From JAIBJN01 sp963775625 (GTDB lineage: Bacteria > Actinomycetota > Thermoleophilia > Gaiellales > Gaiellaceae), in the NCBI GenBank assembly GCA_963775625.1, contig CAVZJM010000006.1, positions 1 to 64,000 of the forward strand: 64,000 nt of DNA. Reading direction: 5' to 3'. Numbering within the stretch: position 1 is the first letter of the stretch; each line of letters begins with the position of its first letter. Below the pieces are notes generated by a model that was given only the letters and a program-made list of their open reading frames with translations, was not told where the DNA came from and did no database searches. A program made the translations under genes and the position numbers. Positions 24,964-33,683 of the stretch are shown here, piece after piece.

Positions 24964-25878
24964 ATGAGCCACGACCACGATCACGGAGGCGGCGGAAGCT
25001 CGAGGCGGCGCGCGCTCGCGCTCGCCCTGGCGATCACCGCCGTCTACACGGTGGCCGAGGTCGTCGGGGGAATCCTGGCGGGCAGCCTCGCGCTGCTCGC
25101 GGACGCCGGGCACATGCTGTCGGACAACATCGCGCTCGGCCTCGCGCTCTTCGCCATCTGGCTGGCCGCGAAGCCGCCGACGCCCGAGCGCACGTTTGGC
25201 TACAAGCGGGCCGAGATTCTCGCGGCTCTGGCCAACGGCGTGACGCTCGTCGCCGTCTCCTTCTGGATCTTCTTCGAGGCCTATCGCCGTCTGGAGGATC
25301 CGGTCGAGGTTCTCGGCGGCTGGATGCTCGTCGTGGCCCTCATCGGCCTGGCGGTGAACCTCGCGGCCGGCTTGGTCCTCTGGCGGGGACGGGACGGGAG
25401 CCTCAACGTCGGAGCTGCCTTCCGCCACGTCGTTGCCGACGCCCTCAGCTCCGTGGGCGTGATCGCGGCGGCGATCGTCATCATCCTGACCGGCTGGACG
25501 GAGGCCGATCCGCTCGTCAGCGTGGTCATCGGCATCCTCATCCTCGTCAGCGCCTGGACGGTCCTGCGCGACTCGACTCGCATCCTCCTCGAGGCGACTC
25601 CGAAAGGCATCGATGCAGAGGAGATCGCCCGGGCGATCCTCGTGCACCCGAGCGTGACGGACGTGCACGATCTCCACGTCTGGGAGGTCACCTCGGGCTT
25701 CCCGTCCCTTTCCGCTCACGTCCTCGTCCGTCCCCGCGAAGACTGCCACGGGATCCGGCGCGAGCTCGAGCGCCTCCTCGGCGAGCGGTTCGAGATCGAG
25801 CACACGACGCTCCAGGTCGACCACGACCGCCGGGGAGAGCTGCTCTCGATTCAGCGGCCCGCCGGCGGCCGTCGGTGA
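24964..25878 (+). CDS. Cation diffusion facilitator (CzcD-like zinc/cobalt efflux)
   Basis: 304 residues. It starts with a histidine-rich tail (SHDHDHGGG), then six transmembrane helices. The metal site residues are in ADAGHMLSDN (helix 2) and FRHVVADALSSVG (helix 5), the HxxxD pattern of zinc-transporting CDFs. The cytoplasmic C-terminal domain (about 205-300) ends with DLHVWEVTSGFPSLSAHV and HTTLQVDH, also typical. It probably exports Zn or Co in exchange for protons. It may be co-transcribed with the membrane protein at 24424. No metal-responsive operator is evident. Confidence 0.92.
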   Translation: MSHDHDHGGGGSSRRRALALALAITAVYTVAEVVGGILAGSLALLADAGHMLSDNIALGLALFAIWLAAKPPTPERTFGYKRAEILAALANGVTLVAVSFWIFFEAYRRLEDPVEVLGGWMLVVALIGLAVNLAAGLVLWRGRDGSLNVGAAFRHVVADALSSVGVIAAAIVIILTGWTEADPLVSVVIGILILVSAWTVLRDSTRILLEATPKGIDAEEIARAILVHPSVTDVHDLHVWEVTSGFPSLSAHVLVRPREDCHGIRRELERLLGERFEIEHTTLQVDHDRRGELLSIQRPAGGRR

Positions 25879-25909
25879 CGCACGACCGGACGGTCCCAGG
25901 AGCGGGCTC

Positions 25910-26365
25910 TTAGCGCCGGAACTGGAGGTCGTGCCACGAGGGCACCGGCGCGAGCTCGAGCAGGGCGCGCCCGCCGTCCGGCTCGCGGTAGCCGAACTCC
26001 GCGGTATCGCCGTCCCAGTCGACCTCGAGGAGGTTGTCCTTGACGCGCTGGTCGAGCCAGGCGCTGCGGAAGATCAGCTTGCGAAGCCAGTAGACGAGCG
26101 ATTCGTCGTTGACGAGGGCGACGCGCTCCCAGTGGCGGACGAGGTACTCGCCGAGGCCGCTCTGCGGGTCGTCGATGCGCCCGTGCGCGGTCAGCTCGAC
26201 GAGATCCGACGTCTCGGCGTCCTCCAGCTCCCCCGGCTCGACGAGCCGGAGCCTGACGGCCGCGGCGTTGACGCGCTGCTCGAAGTCGATCGCGTTGAAG
26301 CTGAACCGGTACCCGAGGAACTCGACGACGTAGTCGTCCCCGGACGTGTAGTTCGTCTCGCTCAC
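25910..26365 (-). CDS. Hypothetical protein
   Basis: 151 residues, acidic, soluble. It has a natural composition (DYVVEFLGYRFSFNAIDFEQRVNAAAVRLRL; ESLVYWLRKLIFRSAWLDQRVKDNLLEVDWDG) but I recognise no domain. It is convergent with the CDF gene (31 bp apart) and divergent from recJ (71 bp). Nothing in context suggests a role. Confidence 0.65.
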   Translation of the reverse strand: MSETNYTSGDDYVVEFLGYRFSFNAIDFEQRVNAAAVRLRLVEPGELEDAETSDLVELTAHGRIDDPQSGLGEYLVRHWERVALVNDESLVYWLRKLIFRSAWLDQRVKDNLLEVDWDGDTAEFGYREPDGGRALLELAPVPSWHDLQFRR

Positions 26366-26436
26366 CCGGTTCTGAGGATAGCCGCGTCCCTCTGGGCCCG
26401 CCGGTCCGTCCGATCGCGGCCCTACCGTGGATCTCG

Positions 26437-28311
26437 ATGCACGAGGGCACCTGGACGATGCGTCCGTGCCCCCGCAGCGAGGTACGGGAGCTCGCCCAGG
26501 CGCTCGGCGTCGGCGACGCGACGGCAGCCGTCCTCGTCCGGCGGGGCTACGGCGACCCCGAGTCGGCGCGGGCCTTTCTGGCTGCCGAGCCGCCAGGGCA
26601 CGACCCGTTCCTGCTCGGCGACGTCGAAGCTGCCTGTGCGCTGTTCCAAAAAACGCTCGCCGCGGGGGGGAGGGTCTGCGTGCACGGCGACTACGACGTG
26701 GACGGGATCTGCGCGACGGCGCTCGCGGTCACGGCTCTGCGCGGCCTGGGCGCCGACGTCGAGTGGCACCTTCCCAGCCGCTTCGAGGAGGGCTACGGTA
26801 TTTCGAGAGAGACGCTGGCGCGTCTGGCTCGAGAGAAGTGCAGTCTTGTGCTCACCGTCGACTGCGGCATCACGGCGGTGGACGAGGTCGCGGAAGCGAA
26901 GGCCGCCGGGCTCGAGGTAATCGTCACGGACCACCACAGGCCGGGCGAGACCCTCCCCGACTGCCCGGTCGTCGCCACGCGGCCGTCGGAGTACCCGTTT
27001 CCGGAGCTCTGCGGCACCGGTGTCGTCCTCAAGCTGCTCGAGGCGCTGGGGGTGGAGGGCCTGGAGCGTCACGTCGACCTCGTCGCCCTGGCGACGGTCG
27101 CCGACGTCGTTCCCCTCGTGGACGAGAACCGAGCGCTCGTCGCGGCGGGGATGCGGCGGCTCGCGCGCACGGACAAGCCCGGCCTCCAGGCGCTCATGCG
27201 CGTCAGCGGCGTCGATCCCGCGACGGTCGACACGGGCGCGGTCGGGTTCCGGCTGGCACCACGGATCAACGCGGCGGGGCGGCTCGGGCATCCAGGCGCC
27301 GCGCTCGAGCTCCTGCTCACGAGCGAGCCGGCGGAGGCCCGGCGGCTGGCCGGCGAGCTCGAAGCTCTGAACCGCGACCGCCAGGCGGTCGAGGAGCGCA
27401 TCCTGCGGGACGCGATCCGGCAGGTCGAGGAGTGGCCGGAGCCGCAGCGGCGACGTCTGGGATACGTCATCGCCGGAGAGGACTGGCATCGGGGGGTGAT
27501 CGGGATCGTCGCCTCCCGGCTCGTCGAGCGCTTCCGCCGGCCGGTCGTGCTGATCGCCGGCGGGGAACCCGGCGAGGACTGGGTCGGCTCGGGCCGCTCC
27601 GTCTCCTCCTTCGATCTCCACGGCGCGCTCGCCGCCTGCTCCCACCTGCTCGGCCGCTGGGGCGGCCATCGCGCCGCGGCGGGCCTCTCGATTGCGCCCG
27701 AGAGCGTCGAGGCCTTCGCCGAGGCCTTCGCCGAGCATGCGGCGGGCGTGCTCACCCTGGAGGATCTCCTGCCCGTGACGCCGATCGACGCGGTCGTGCG
27801 GGGAAGCGAGCTGACCCTCGGGCTGTGCGAGGAGCTGGAGCGCCTGGCGCCCTTCGGTCTCGGGAACCCGAACGTGACGCTGCTGGCAGTCGGCGCCGAG
27901 CTGTCGGATCTCGCCGCCATCGGCGAGGGGAAGCACCTGCGGCTGGCGGTCACGGCGGCCGGCGCCCGTTCCGGCGCCGTCGCGTTCGGGCGCGGCGCTG
28001 CGCTCGACCGCTACCGGCGGCCGGGGCAATACGACGTCGCCTTCCGGCTCACGGCCAACCACTGGAACGGCACGGTGACGCCCCAGCTCGTTGTCAGGGA
28101 GATCTTCGACACGCCCGCGCGCTTCGAGGAGCTCCGGCGCCTGCTCCTGGCGGAATGGCAGGGAGGGCCCGAGCACTGGAGCCCCTGGGCCAGGGAGGTC
28201 TTCGCGGAGCTGGGGCTGGAGGAGGAGGCGGCGGGCTGGCGCCCGCTGGTCGAGTCGGCCGCGTTCCTGGCCGCGCTCCGCGAGGAGCCGGCGACGGCCG
28301 TGGCCGCATAG
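26437..28311 (+). CDS. recJ: Single-stranded-DNA exonuclease RecJ
   Basis: 624 residues. A 5'-3' ssDNA exonuclease of recombination and mismatch repair. DHH-family motifs: VHGDYDVDGICATAL near 84-98, LTVDCGITAVDEV near 138-150, VTDHHRPGE near 163-171, and the DHHA1 glycine motif RWGGHRAAAGLSI near 407-419. The OB-fold C-terminal part follows. It is a little longer than E. coli RecJ (577). ATG 26437 is used; ATG 26458 is an alternative. recJ is followed 55 bp later by the rel gene. Confidence 0.94.
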   Translation: MHEGTWTMRPCPRSEVRELAQALGVGDATAAVLVRRGYGDPESARAFLAAEPPGHDPFLLGDVEAACALFQKTLAAGGRVCVHGDYDVDGICATALAVTALRGLGADVEWHLPSRFEEGYGISRETLARLAREKCSLVLTVDCGITAVDEVAEAKAAGLEVIVTDHHRPGETLPDCPVVATRPSEYPFPELCGTGVVLKLLEALGVEGLERHVDLVALATVADVVPLVDENRALVAAGMRRLARTDKPGLQALMRVSGVDPATVDTGAVGFRLAPRINAAGRLGHPGAALELLLTSEPAEARRLAGELEALNRDRQAVEERILRDAIRQVEEWPEPQRRRLGYVIAGEDWHRGVIGIVASRLVERFRRPVVLIAGGEPGEDWVGSGRSVSSFDLHGALAACSHLLGRWGGHRAAAGLSIAPESVEAFAEAFAEHAAGVLTLEDLLPVTPIDAVVRGSELTLGLCEELERLAPFGLGNPNVTLLAVGAELSDLAAIGEGKHLRLAVTAAGARSGAVAFGRGAALDRYRRPGQYDVAFRLTANHWNGTVTPQLVVREIFDTPARFEELRRLLLAEWQGGPEHWSPWAREVFAELGLEEEAAGWRPLVESAAFLAALREEPATAVAA

Positions 28312-28366
28312 ATCACTGCCCCAACGGGGGGCCGGAGCCGGCGGACGAGGAAGCTAAGATGGGCTC

Positions 28367-30583
28367 ATGGCGGGTCAGGTGCTCACCGCGTCCGCCGAAC
28401 GGCACAGCGAGCAGTTCGACCAGCTCCTGGCCGAGGTGGCGTCCTACAACCCCGATGCCGATCGGGACCTGCTGGAGCGGGCATATCGCTTCGCCTCGGG
28501 CGCGCATGAGCACCAGCAGCGCCGGAGCGGCGAGGACTTCATCCTCCACCCGCTCGGCGTCGCGCTGGTCCTCGCGGAGCTCCGGAGCGACGACGCCACC
28601 ATCGCCGCCGGGATCCTCCACGACGTCGTCGAGGACACCGACGCGACGATCGAGCAGGTGCGCGATGAGTTCGGCGACGAGGTGGCGCGGCTCGTCGAGG
28701 GCGTCACCAAGCTGACCCGGATCCACTTCCAGAGCCGCGAGCAGGCCCAGGCCGAGAACTACCGGAAGATGATCGTGGCGATGGCCGAGGACCATCGCGT
28801 CATCCTCATCAAGCTCGCCGACCGCCTGCACAACATGCGGACGATCGAGTACCTGGGCAAGCAGAAGCAGCTGCAGAAGGCGGGCGAGACCCTCGAGGTC
28901 TACGCGCCGCTCGCCCACCGCCTCGGTATCCACACGATCAAGTGGGAGCTCGAGGACCTGGCGTTCCAGACGCTCCATCCCCGCAAGTACGCCGAGATCC
29001 AGGCGATGGTCAACGAACGCCGGGCCGAGCGCGAGAAGTACGTCGAGGGCGCCGGCAAGGTGCTGAAGCGGGAGCTCGACAACGTCGACATCCCCGCCGG
29101 GGTCTCCTCCCGTGCGAAGCACTTCTACTCCATCTACGAGAAGATGGTGAAGCGCGGGAAGGAGTTCAACGAGATCTACGACCTGACCGCGATGCGCGTG
29201 CTCGTCGAGCGGGAGGGAAAGGAGGGCGAGCGCGACTGCTACGGCGCGCTCGGAGTCATCCACTCGCTCTGGACCCCCATCCCCGGCCGCTTCAAGGACT
29301 ACGTGGCCATGCCCAAGTTCAACATGTACCGCTCGCTGCACACGACCGTGAGAGGCCCGGAGAACAAGCCGCTGGAGATCCAGGTCCGCACGCGCGACAT
29401 GCACCGGACGGCCGAGCAGGGCATCGCCGCGCACTGGCTCTACAAGGGCGCGAAGGGCAAGGGGAAGAAGGCCAGCGAGGCGGAGCTCGCCTGGATGAAG
29501 CAGCTCGCCGACTGGCAGCGGGAGGAGACGGACTCGCGTGAGCTCATGCGCGCGTTTCCGGAGCTGGCTCTCGACGAGGTGTACGTCTTCACGCCCAAGG
29601 GCGAGGTGAAGAGCCTGCCCGAGGGATCGACGCCGATCGACTTCGCCTACTCCGTCCACACCGACGTCGGCCACCGCACCGTCGGAGCCAAGGTGAACGG
29701 CCGCATCGTCCCGCTCCACTACCGCCTGCGGAGCGGCGACTTCGTCGAGATCCTCACGTCGAAGCAGATGAGCCGGGGGCCATCCCGGGACTGGCTCTCC
29801 CTGGCGGTCTCCTCCCGGGCGCGCAACAAGATCAGGCAGTGGTTCAGCCGCGAGACCAGGGAGGTCGCCGAGCAGCGCGGCCGCGAGGCGCTCGAGAACG
29901 CCTTGAAGCAGCACAACCTCCCGTACAAGAAGCTCTCAGGCTCGCCGCTCCTCGCGGAGATCATCCGCGAGATGGGCTTCAAGAAGGCGGAGGACTTCTA
30001 CCTCGCCCTCGGCTCCGGGAAGCTCCAGGTCTCGCAGGTTGCGAACAAGGTCCTGCACCGCCTCAAGACCGACGAGGCCGTCGAGGAGGAGGCGCTCCCC
30101 CGCAGGCCGAAGGCCCGCGAGGCAGTCGCCTCGGGAAACTTCGGCATCCATGTCCCCGGCGTCGAGGACGTTCTCGTCCGCATGGCGAAGTGCTGCACGC
30201 CCGTGCCGGGGGACGGCATCGTCGGCTACATCTCGCTCGGCAAGGGCATCACCATCCACAGGCTCGACTGCCCGAACGTGAAGTCGCTGATGCGGAACCC
30301 CGAGCGGTTCACGTCGGTCGAGTGGGACGGCGGCACCTCGCAGAGCTTTCGCGTCCATATCGCCGTCGTCTCCTGGGATCGCCCGCGCCTGCTCGAGGAC
30401 GTCGCGCGCACCTTCGCCGAGCACGGCACGAACATCGTCGAGTACGGCGGCCACGTGGAGGATCAGATGGCGAAGAACTGGTACGTCGCCGAGGTGGGAG
30501 ACATCAAGGCGCTGCGTGCGCTCCTCGGCTCCTTGCGGAACATCGAATCGGTCTTCGACGCGTTTCGCGTCACGCCCTCCTAG
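28367..30583 (+). CDS. rel: Bifunctional (p)ppGpp synthetase/hydrolase (RSH)
   Basis: 738 residues. It makes and degrades the stringent-response alarmone. The hydrolase HD domain is intact (HPLGVALVL near 62-70, ILHDVVEDTD near 84-93), so it should hydrolyse as well as synthesise. The synthetase domain follows (YVAMPKFNMYRSLHTTV near 311-327), then TGS (VFTPKGEVKSLPEGSTPIDFAYS), a zinc-finger/CC region with MAKCCTPVPGD, and ACT at the end. A single long RSH is usual in actinobacteria. The next gene starts 3 bp after its stop. Confidence 0.96.
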   Translation: MAGQVLTASAERHSEQFDQLLAEVASYNPDADRDLLERAYRFASGAHEHQQRRSGEDFILHPLGVALVLAELRSDDATIAAGILHDVVEDTDATIEQVRDEFGDEVARLVEGVTKLTRIHFQSREQAQAENYRKMIVAMAEDHRVILIKLADRLHNMRTIEYLGKQKQLQKAGETLEVYAPLAHRLGIHTIKWELEDLAFQTLHPRKYAEIQAMVNERRAEREKYVEGAGKVLKRELDNVDIPAGVSSRAKHFYSIYEKMVKRGKEFNEIYDLTAMRVLVEREGKEGERDCYGALGVIHSLWTPIPGRFKDYVAMPKFNMYRSLHTTVRGPENKPLEIQVRTRDMHRTAEQGIAAHWLYKGAKGKGKKASEAELAWMKQLADWQREETDSRELMRAFPELALDEVYVFTPKGEVKSLPEGSTPIDFAYSVHTDVGHRTVGAKVNGRIVPLHYRLRSGDFVEILTSKQMSRGPSRDWLSLAVSSRARNKIRQWFSRETREVAEQRGREALENALKQHNLPYKKLSGSPLLAEIIREMGFKKAEDFYLALGSGKLQVSQVANKVLHRLKTDEAVEEEALPRRPKAREAVASGNFGIHVPGVEDVLVRMAKCCTPVPGDGIVGYISLGKGITIHRLDCPNVKSLMRNPERFTSVEWDGGTSQSFRVHIAVVSWDRPRLLEDVARTFAEHGTNIVEYGGHVEDQMAKNWYVAEVGDIKALRALLGSLRNIESVFDAFRVTPS

Positions 30584-30586
30584 GTC

Positions 30587-31277
30587 GTGGGCGACGAGCG
30601 CCTCGCGCTGCTCCGCGACCTCGAACGGGCGGATGAGGCGGTGGCGGTGGAGCTCGCGGAGGTGGACGAGCTCTCCGCTGGAGGTGAGGGAGCTGCGCGC
30701 GCAGGCGCTCGAGCTCGCGTCGTTCCTCGGGAGCCTCCCCGAGGAGCGGGCGGCCGCGAGCCAGGCCATGGTCGCAGCCGATCGACTGCTGGCCGAGGCT
30801 CGAACGGCGGCGGAGCGTGCTGCCGACGAGCTCGCGGGCGCGGAGAGCGACGGAAGCCGGGACCGTCTGGCCGAATCCCGCCGCTTCGAGCTGCGCGCCC
30901 GCGACTCGCTGCACATGGCCGAGCGACGGGCGGCCTCGGCGCGGGAGCGCGCGGAGGAAGTCGACGCACTGGCCAAGGCCGCGGAACGGACGACAGCCGA
31001 CCTGGAGGATCGGGCCGGCGAGCTCGCCGCGGCGCTCTCGGCACGGCCACGGCTCCCCGGGGAGGCGGTGGCCGTGCCGGGGCCGGGCACGACCGGCATC
31101 GTGGAGTGGGGGACGCGCGCCCGGGCGGCGCTGCTCGTGGCCCGCAGCCAGCTTGCCACCGAGCGCGACGCCATCGTGCGACAGGCGAACGAGCTCGGAG
31201 CGGTCGTGCTCGGCCAGACGCTGCCGCCACTGGGCGCGGCCGCGGTCGCCCGCCGTGTCGAGCGCGAGCTCTCCTAG
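30587..31277 (+). pseudogene. Coiled-coil protein with an N-terminal frameshift
   Basis: GTG at 30587 opens a frame (GDERLALLRDLERADEAVAVELAEVDELS) that loses coding character near 30680. The next frame continues sensibly (LEVRELRAQALELASFLGSLPEE...) to 31277. Joined, it is about 230 residues of mostly charged, alanine- and glutamate-rich heptads, a long coiled coil, ending with a small globular part (TLPPLGAAAVARRVERELS). No family is recognised. It directly follows rel, so co-transcription is likely. One indel separates the two parts. Confidence 0.65.
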
Positions 31278-31337
31278 CCCTGCCCCCAGTCCCCCGTTTT
31301 CGTCACTCGATCAAGTGATTCGTCACCCCTTCGGGGG

Positions 31338-32603
31338 ATGCGAGCCGCACGGGCCAGGCCGACGAACCGTGCGAGACGCTCCATGCGCAACGGTTCCCAC
31401 CCTCTGGACGGGCGGCTCGGCCGGCAGGCCGCCGGCCTCGAGCTTGTGATCGTCCTGGCGACGCTCACGCTGGTGGCCGCGCTCGGGCAGCCGGAAGCGG
31501 TCGAGCGGAGCGACTGGATCGCCTTCGGAGTGCTGCTGCCGCTGGCCGCGATCGCGCACCTCCTGGGCGCCGACAGGACGAAGCACCAGGGCTCGCAGCT
31601 CTCGCTCGCCCCGATCTTCACGGCCGCTCTGATCCTGCCCCCGTCCCTGACGACGCTGCTCATCGCCCTGGCCGTGATTCCGGAGTCCGTCCGCAGGCGC
31701 ACCGACTGGTACATCCTCGTTTTCAACGTCTGCAACCTCGTCGCGCCGGCACTCCTCGCGCGCACGGTGTTCGACGCGGTGGAGGCGAGCACGTCCGCAG
31801 GCTGGACGGTCGGAGCGGCCCTGGCGATCGTCGCCTTCCTGATCCTCCACTACGGGCTCCTCGCCACGGTTCTCCACCTCGCGCGAGGGGTGAAGGCTGC
31901 GGACACCGTTCGACTCGACTGCGTCCTCATCGACGCCGGGCTGCTCTCGCTCGGCGCGATCGCCGCCGCGCTCTGGGGCGACTATCCAGGGCTGGTCGCC
32001 CTCACGCTCCTCCCGCTCGCGCTCGCGTACCGCTCGCTGGCGATCCCGGCGCTGGTCGAGGCGACGCGCATCGAGCCCAAGACCGGTCTCTACAACCTGC
32101 GCCATTTCGAGGCCGCGCTCGGCCAGGAGCTCGGCCGAGCGGGCCGGTTCGACCGTCCGATCGCCCTCCTCATGGTCGATATCGACCACCTCCGCGAGCT
32201 CAACACCGCGCACGGGCACATGGCCGGCGACCGCGCCCTCGTCAGCGTCGCCGATTCCCTCCGGCGCGCGACCCGCGAGTACGACGTGGCCGCGCGCTTC
32301 GGCGGGGACGAGTTCTGCGTCCTCCTGCCGGAGACCGACCTCGACGGCGCTCTCGTCGTCGCCGAACGCATTCGTGCGCTCGTCGAGGAGTCGGTGGAGG
32401 GCGGTGACATGCCCGTGACGGTGTCCATCGGCGCCGTCTCGCACCGGGGAGCGGGGGTCACCGCCGAGCAGCTTCTGGCCGTCGCCGACCGCGCCGCCTA
32501 CCAGGCGAAGGCCAGCGGCCGAAACGCGATCGCCGCGGCGCCTCCGATCGGCCCCGTGCAGGAGGCCGAGCGCTTGCTTGCCGACGCAGCCGACCGGCAC
32601 TGA
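31338..32603 (+). CDS. Membrane-bound diguanylate cyclase (GGDEF)
   Basis: 421 residues. The N-terminal 230 residues contain about six membrane helices (for example LELVIVLATLTLVAALG and AALAIVAFLILHYGLLATVL), a likely membrane sensor. The C-terminal 170 residues are a GGDEF domain: MVDIDHLRELNTAHGHMAGD and the active-site loop RFGGDEFCVLLPE near 320-332. The active site is intact, so c-di-GMP synthesis is expected. No RxxD inhibitory site five residues before GGDEF is obvious (YDVAA), so product inhibition may be weak. ATG 31383 is an alternative start. Confidence 0.9.
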   Translation: MRAARARPTNRARRSMRNGSHPLDGRLGRQAAGLELVIVLATLTLVAALGQPEAVERSDWIAFGVLLPLAAIAHLLGADRTKHQGSQLSLAPIFTAALILPPSLTTLLIALAVIPESVRRRTDWYILVFNVCNLVAPALLARTVFDAVEASTSAGWTVGAALAIVAFLILHYGLLATVLHLARGVKAADTVRLDCVLIDAGLLSLGAIAAALWGDYPGLVALTLLPLALAYRSLAIPALVEATRIEPKTGLYNLRHFEAALGQELGRAGRFDRPIALLMVDIDHLRELNTAHGHMAGDRALVSVADSLRRATREYDVAARFGGDEFCVLLPETDLDGALVVAERIRALVEESVEGGDMPVTVSIGAVSHRGAGVTAEQLLAVADRAAYQAKASGRNAIAAAPPIGPVQEAERLLADAADRH

Positions 32604-32616
32604 CTCTCCGGGTCAG

Positions 32617-33120
32617 CTAAGGATCCCAGCCCTGGCCGCCGGTGTCCCAGCCGACGAGGCAGTGCGGGGAGATGAGCAGGGCCACGCGCTCGAGGAAACG
32701 GCGATCGTCCGGCCCGAAGGCGGCCGGGACGTCCGAGTCGATGTCGATCTCGCCCACGACCCGGCCCTCGTAGGCGATGGGGACGACGATCTCGCTGCGC
32801 GTGGAGACGAAGCACGCGAGATAGCGGTCGTCCGCGTTCACGTCGTCCACGACCTCCGTCACGCCGCTCGCCGCCGCGGCGCCGCAGATTCCCTCGCCGA
32901 TGGGGATGCGCACGTGCTCGGTGGCCTCCGGCCCCTTCCACGGACCGAGCACGAGGTCGCCGCCCTCCACGAGGTAGATCCCGACCCAGGAGTAGTGCTC
33001 GAAGCGGTCGTGGAGCACGTCGACGGTCTTCCGGAGGACCTCGTCGGCCTCCTGCTCCCGGTTGACGATGCGGTCCACGGCCTCGAGGCCGCCGCGATAG
33101 GCGTCCGTCGTCGCGCTCAT
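32617..33120 (-). CDS. GAF-domain protein, probable free-methionine-(R)-sulfoxide reductase
   Basis: 167 residues, a single GAF domain. The cysteine pattern of the fRMsr (YebR) family is present: GEGICGAAA near residue 88 and DRYLACFVSTRSEIVVPI near 115-130, followed by VGEIDIDSD. These enzymes reduce free methionine-R-sulfoxide. A plain sensory GAF remains possible. ATG 33120 overlaps the end of the thioesterase gene by 4 bp, and sequence upstream of it belongs to that gene. It is convergent with the GGDEF gene. Confidence 0.8.
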   Translation of the reverse strand: MSATTDAYRGGLEAVDRIVNREQEADEVLRKTVDVLHDRFEHYSWVGIYLVEGGDLVLGPWKGPEATEHVRIPIGEGICGAAAASGVTEVVDDVNADDRYLACFVSTRSEIVVPIAYEGRVVGEIDIDSDVPAAFGPDDRRFLERVALLISPHCLVGWDTGGQGWDP

Positions 33121-33584
33121 TCCACCGGCACCGCCAGCTCGACGTCCGAGCCCTCGAAGGCAGCCACCGCGCGCCGGTACTCGCCGGAGACCGGGGTCGG
33201 CCTGCGCTCGGGGACGGCCAGAAGCACCATCGTCTGCTCGGCCGTGCACATGAGCATGTCGTCGTCGACCCGGTAGGCGCAAAGCTCGTAGCAGAGGCTC
33301 GTGACGCCGATCCGCCTCATCCTGACGAACACTTCGAGGAGATCGTCGAAGCGCGCGGGCGCCTCGTAGACCACCGACGACGCACGCATGACGAAGTCCT
33401 TGCCGACCGCCTCCTTGCGCAGGAGCCCCAGGTGGCGCTCGTACTCGACACGCGCGAGGTCGAAGTAGGGCAGGTAGCGGCCGTAGTAGACGATGCCCTG
33501 CGCGTCCGTGTCCGAGAAGCCGACCCGCGCGAACGCCGAGAACTTGAACGGCGGCTTGCGGCCGGTCGGCGCCCCGAGCTGCAT
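33117..33584 (-). CDS. Acyl-CoA thioesterase (4HBT hotdog fold)
   Basis: 155 residues. The hotdog-fold signature FSDTDAQGIVYYGRYLPYFDLARVEYERHLG is complete, with the catalytic Asp in DTDAQG near residue 26. This matches the 4-hydroxybenzoyl-CoA thioesterase/YbgC group acting on short acyl-CoAs. Met1 at 33584 gives a short basic lead; the family usually starts just before FSAFARVGFSD. It is coupled to the GAF gene by a 4-bp overlap, though no metabolic link is obvious. Confidence 0.88.
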   Translation of the reverse strand: MQLGAPTGRKPPFKFSAFARVGFSDTDAQGIVYYGRYLPYFDLARVEYERHLGLLRKEAVGKDFVMRASSVVYEAPARFDDLLEVFVRMRRIGVTSLCYELCAYRVDDDMLMCTAEQTMVLLAVPERRPTPVSGEYRRAVAAFEGSDVELAVPVE

Positions 33585-33683
33585 GAGGAAATCCTACTGA
33601 CGGGTTAGTTGATCCTCGTCGTCCGATGTGCCACCCTCTTGGGCGGTGCGTTCAACCCGGGCGACCGAAAAGGGGAGAGGGGC

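Noticed and set aside
23212..25824. 870-codon antisense frame across ruvB and the CDF gene
   Set aside because: It is the mirror of well-identified genes on the plus strand; long antisense frames are expected at this GC content. Composition is Asp/Arg/Glu-rich without any motif.
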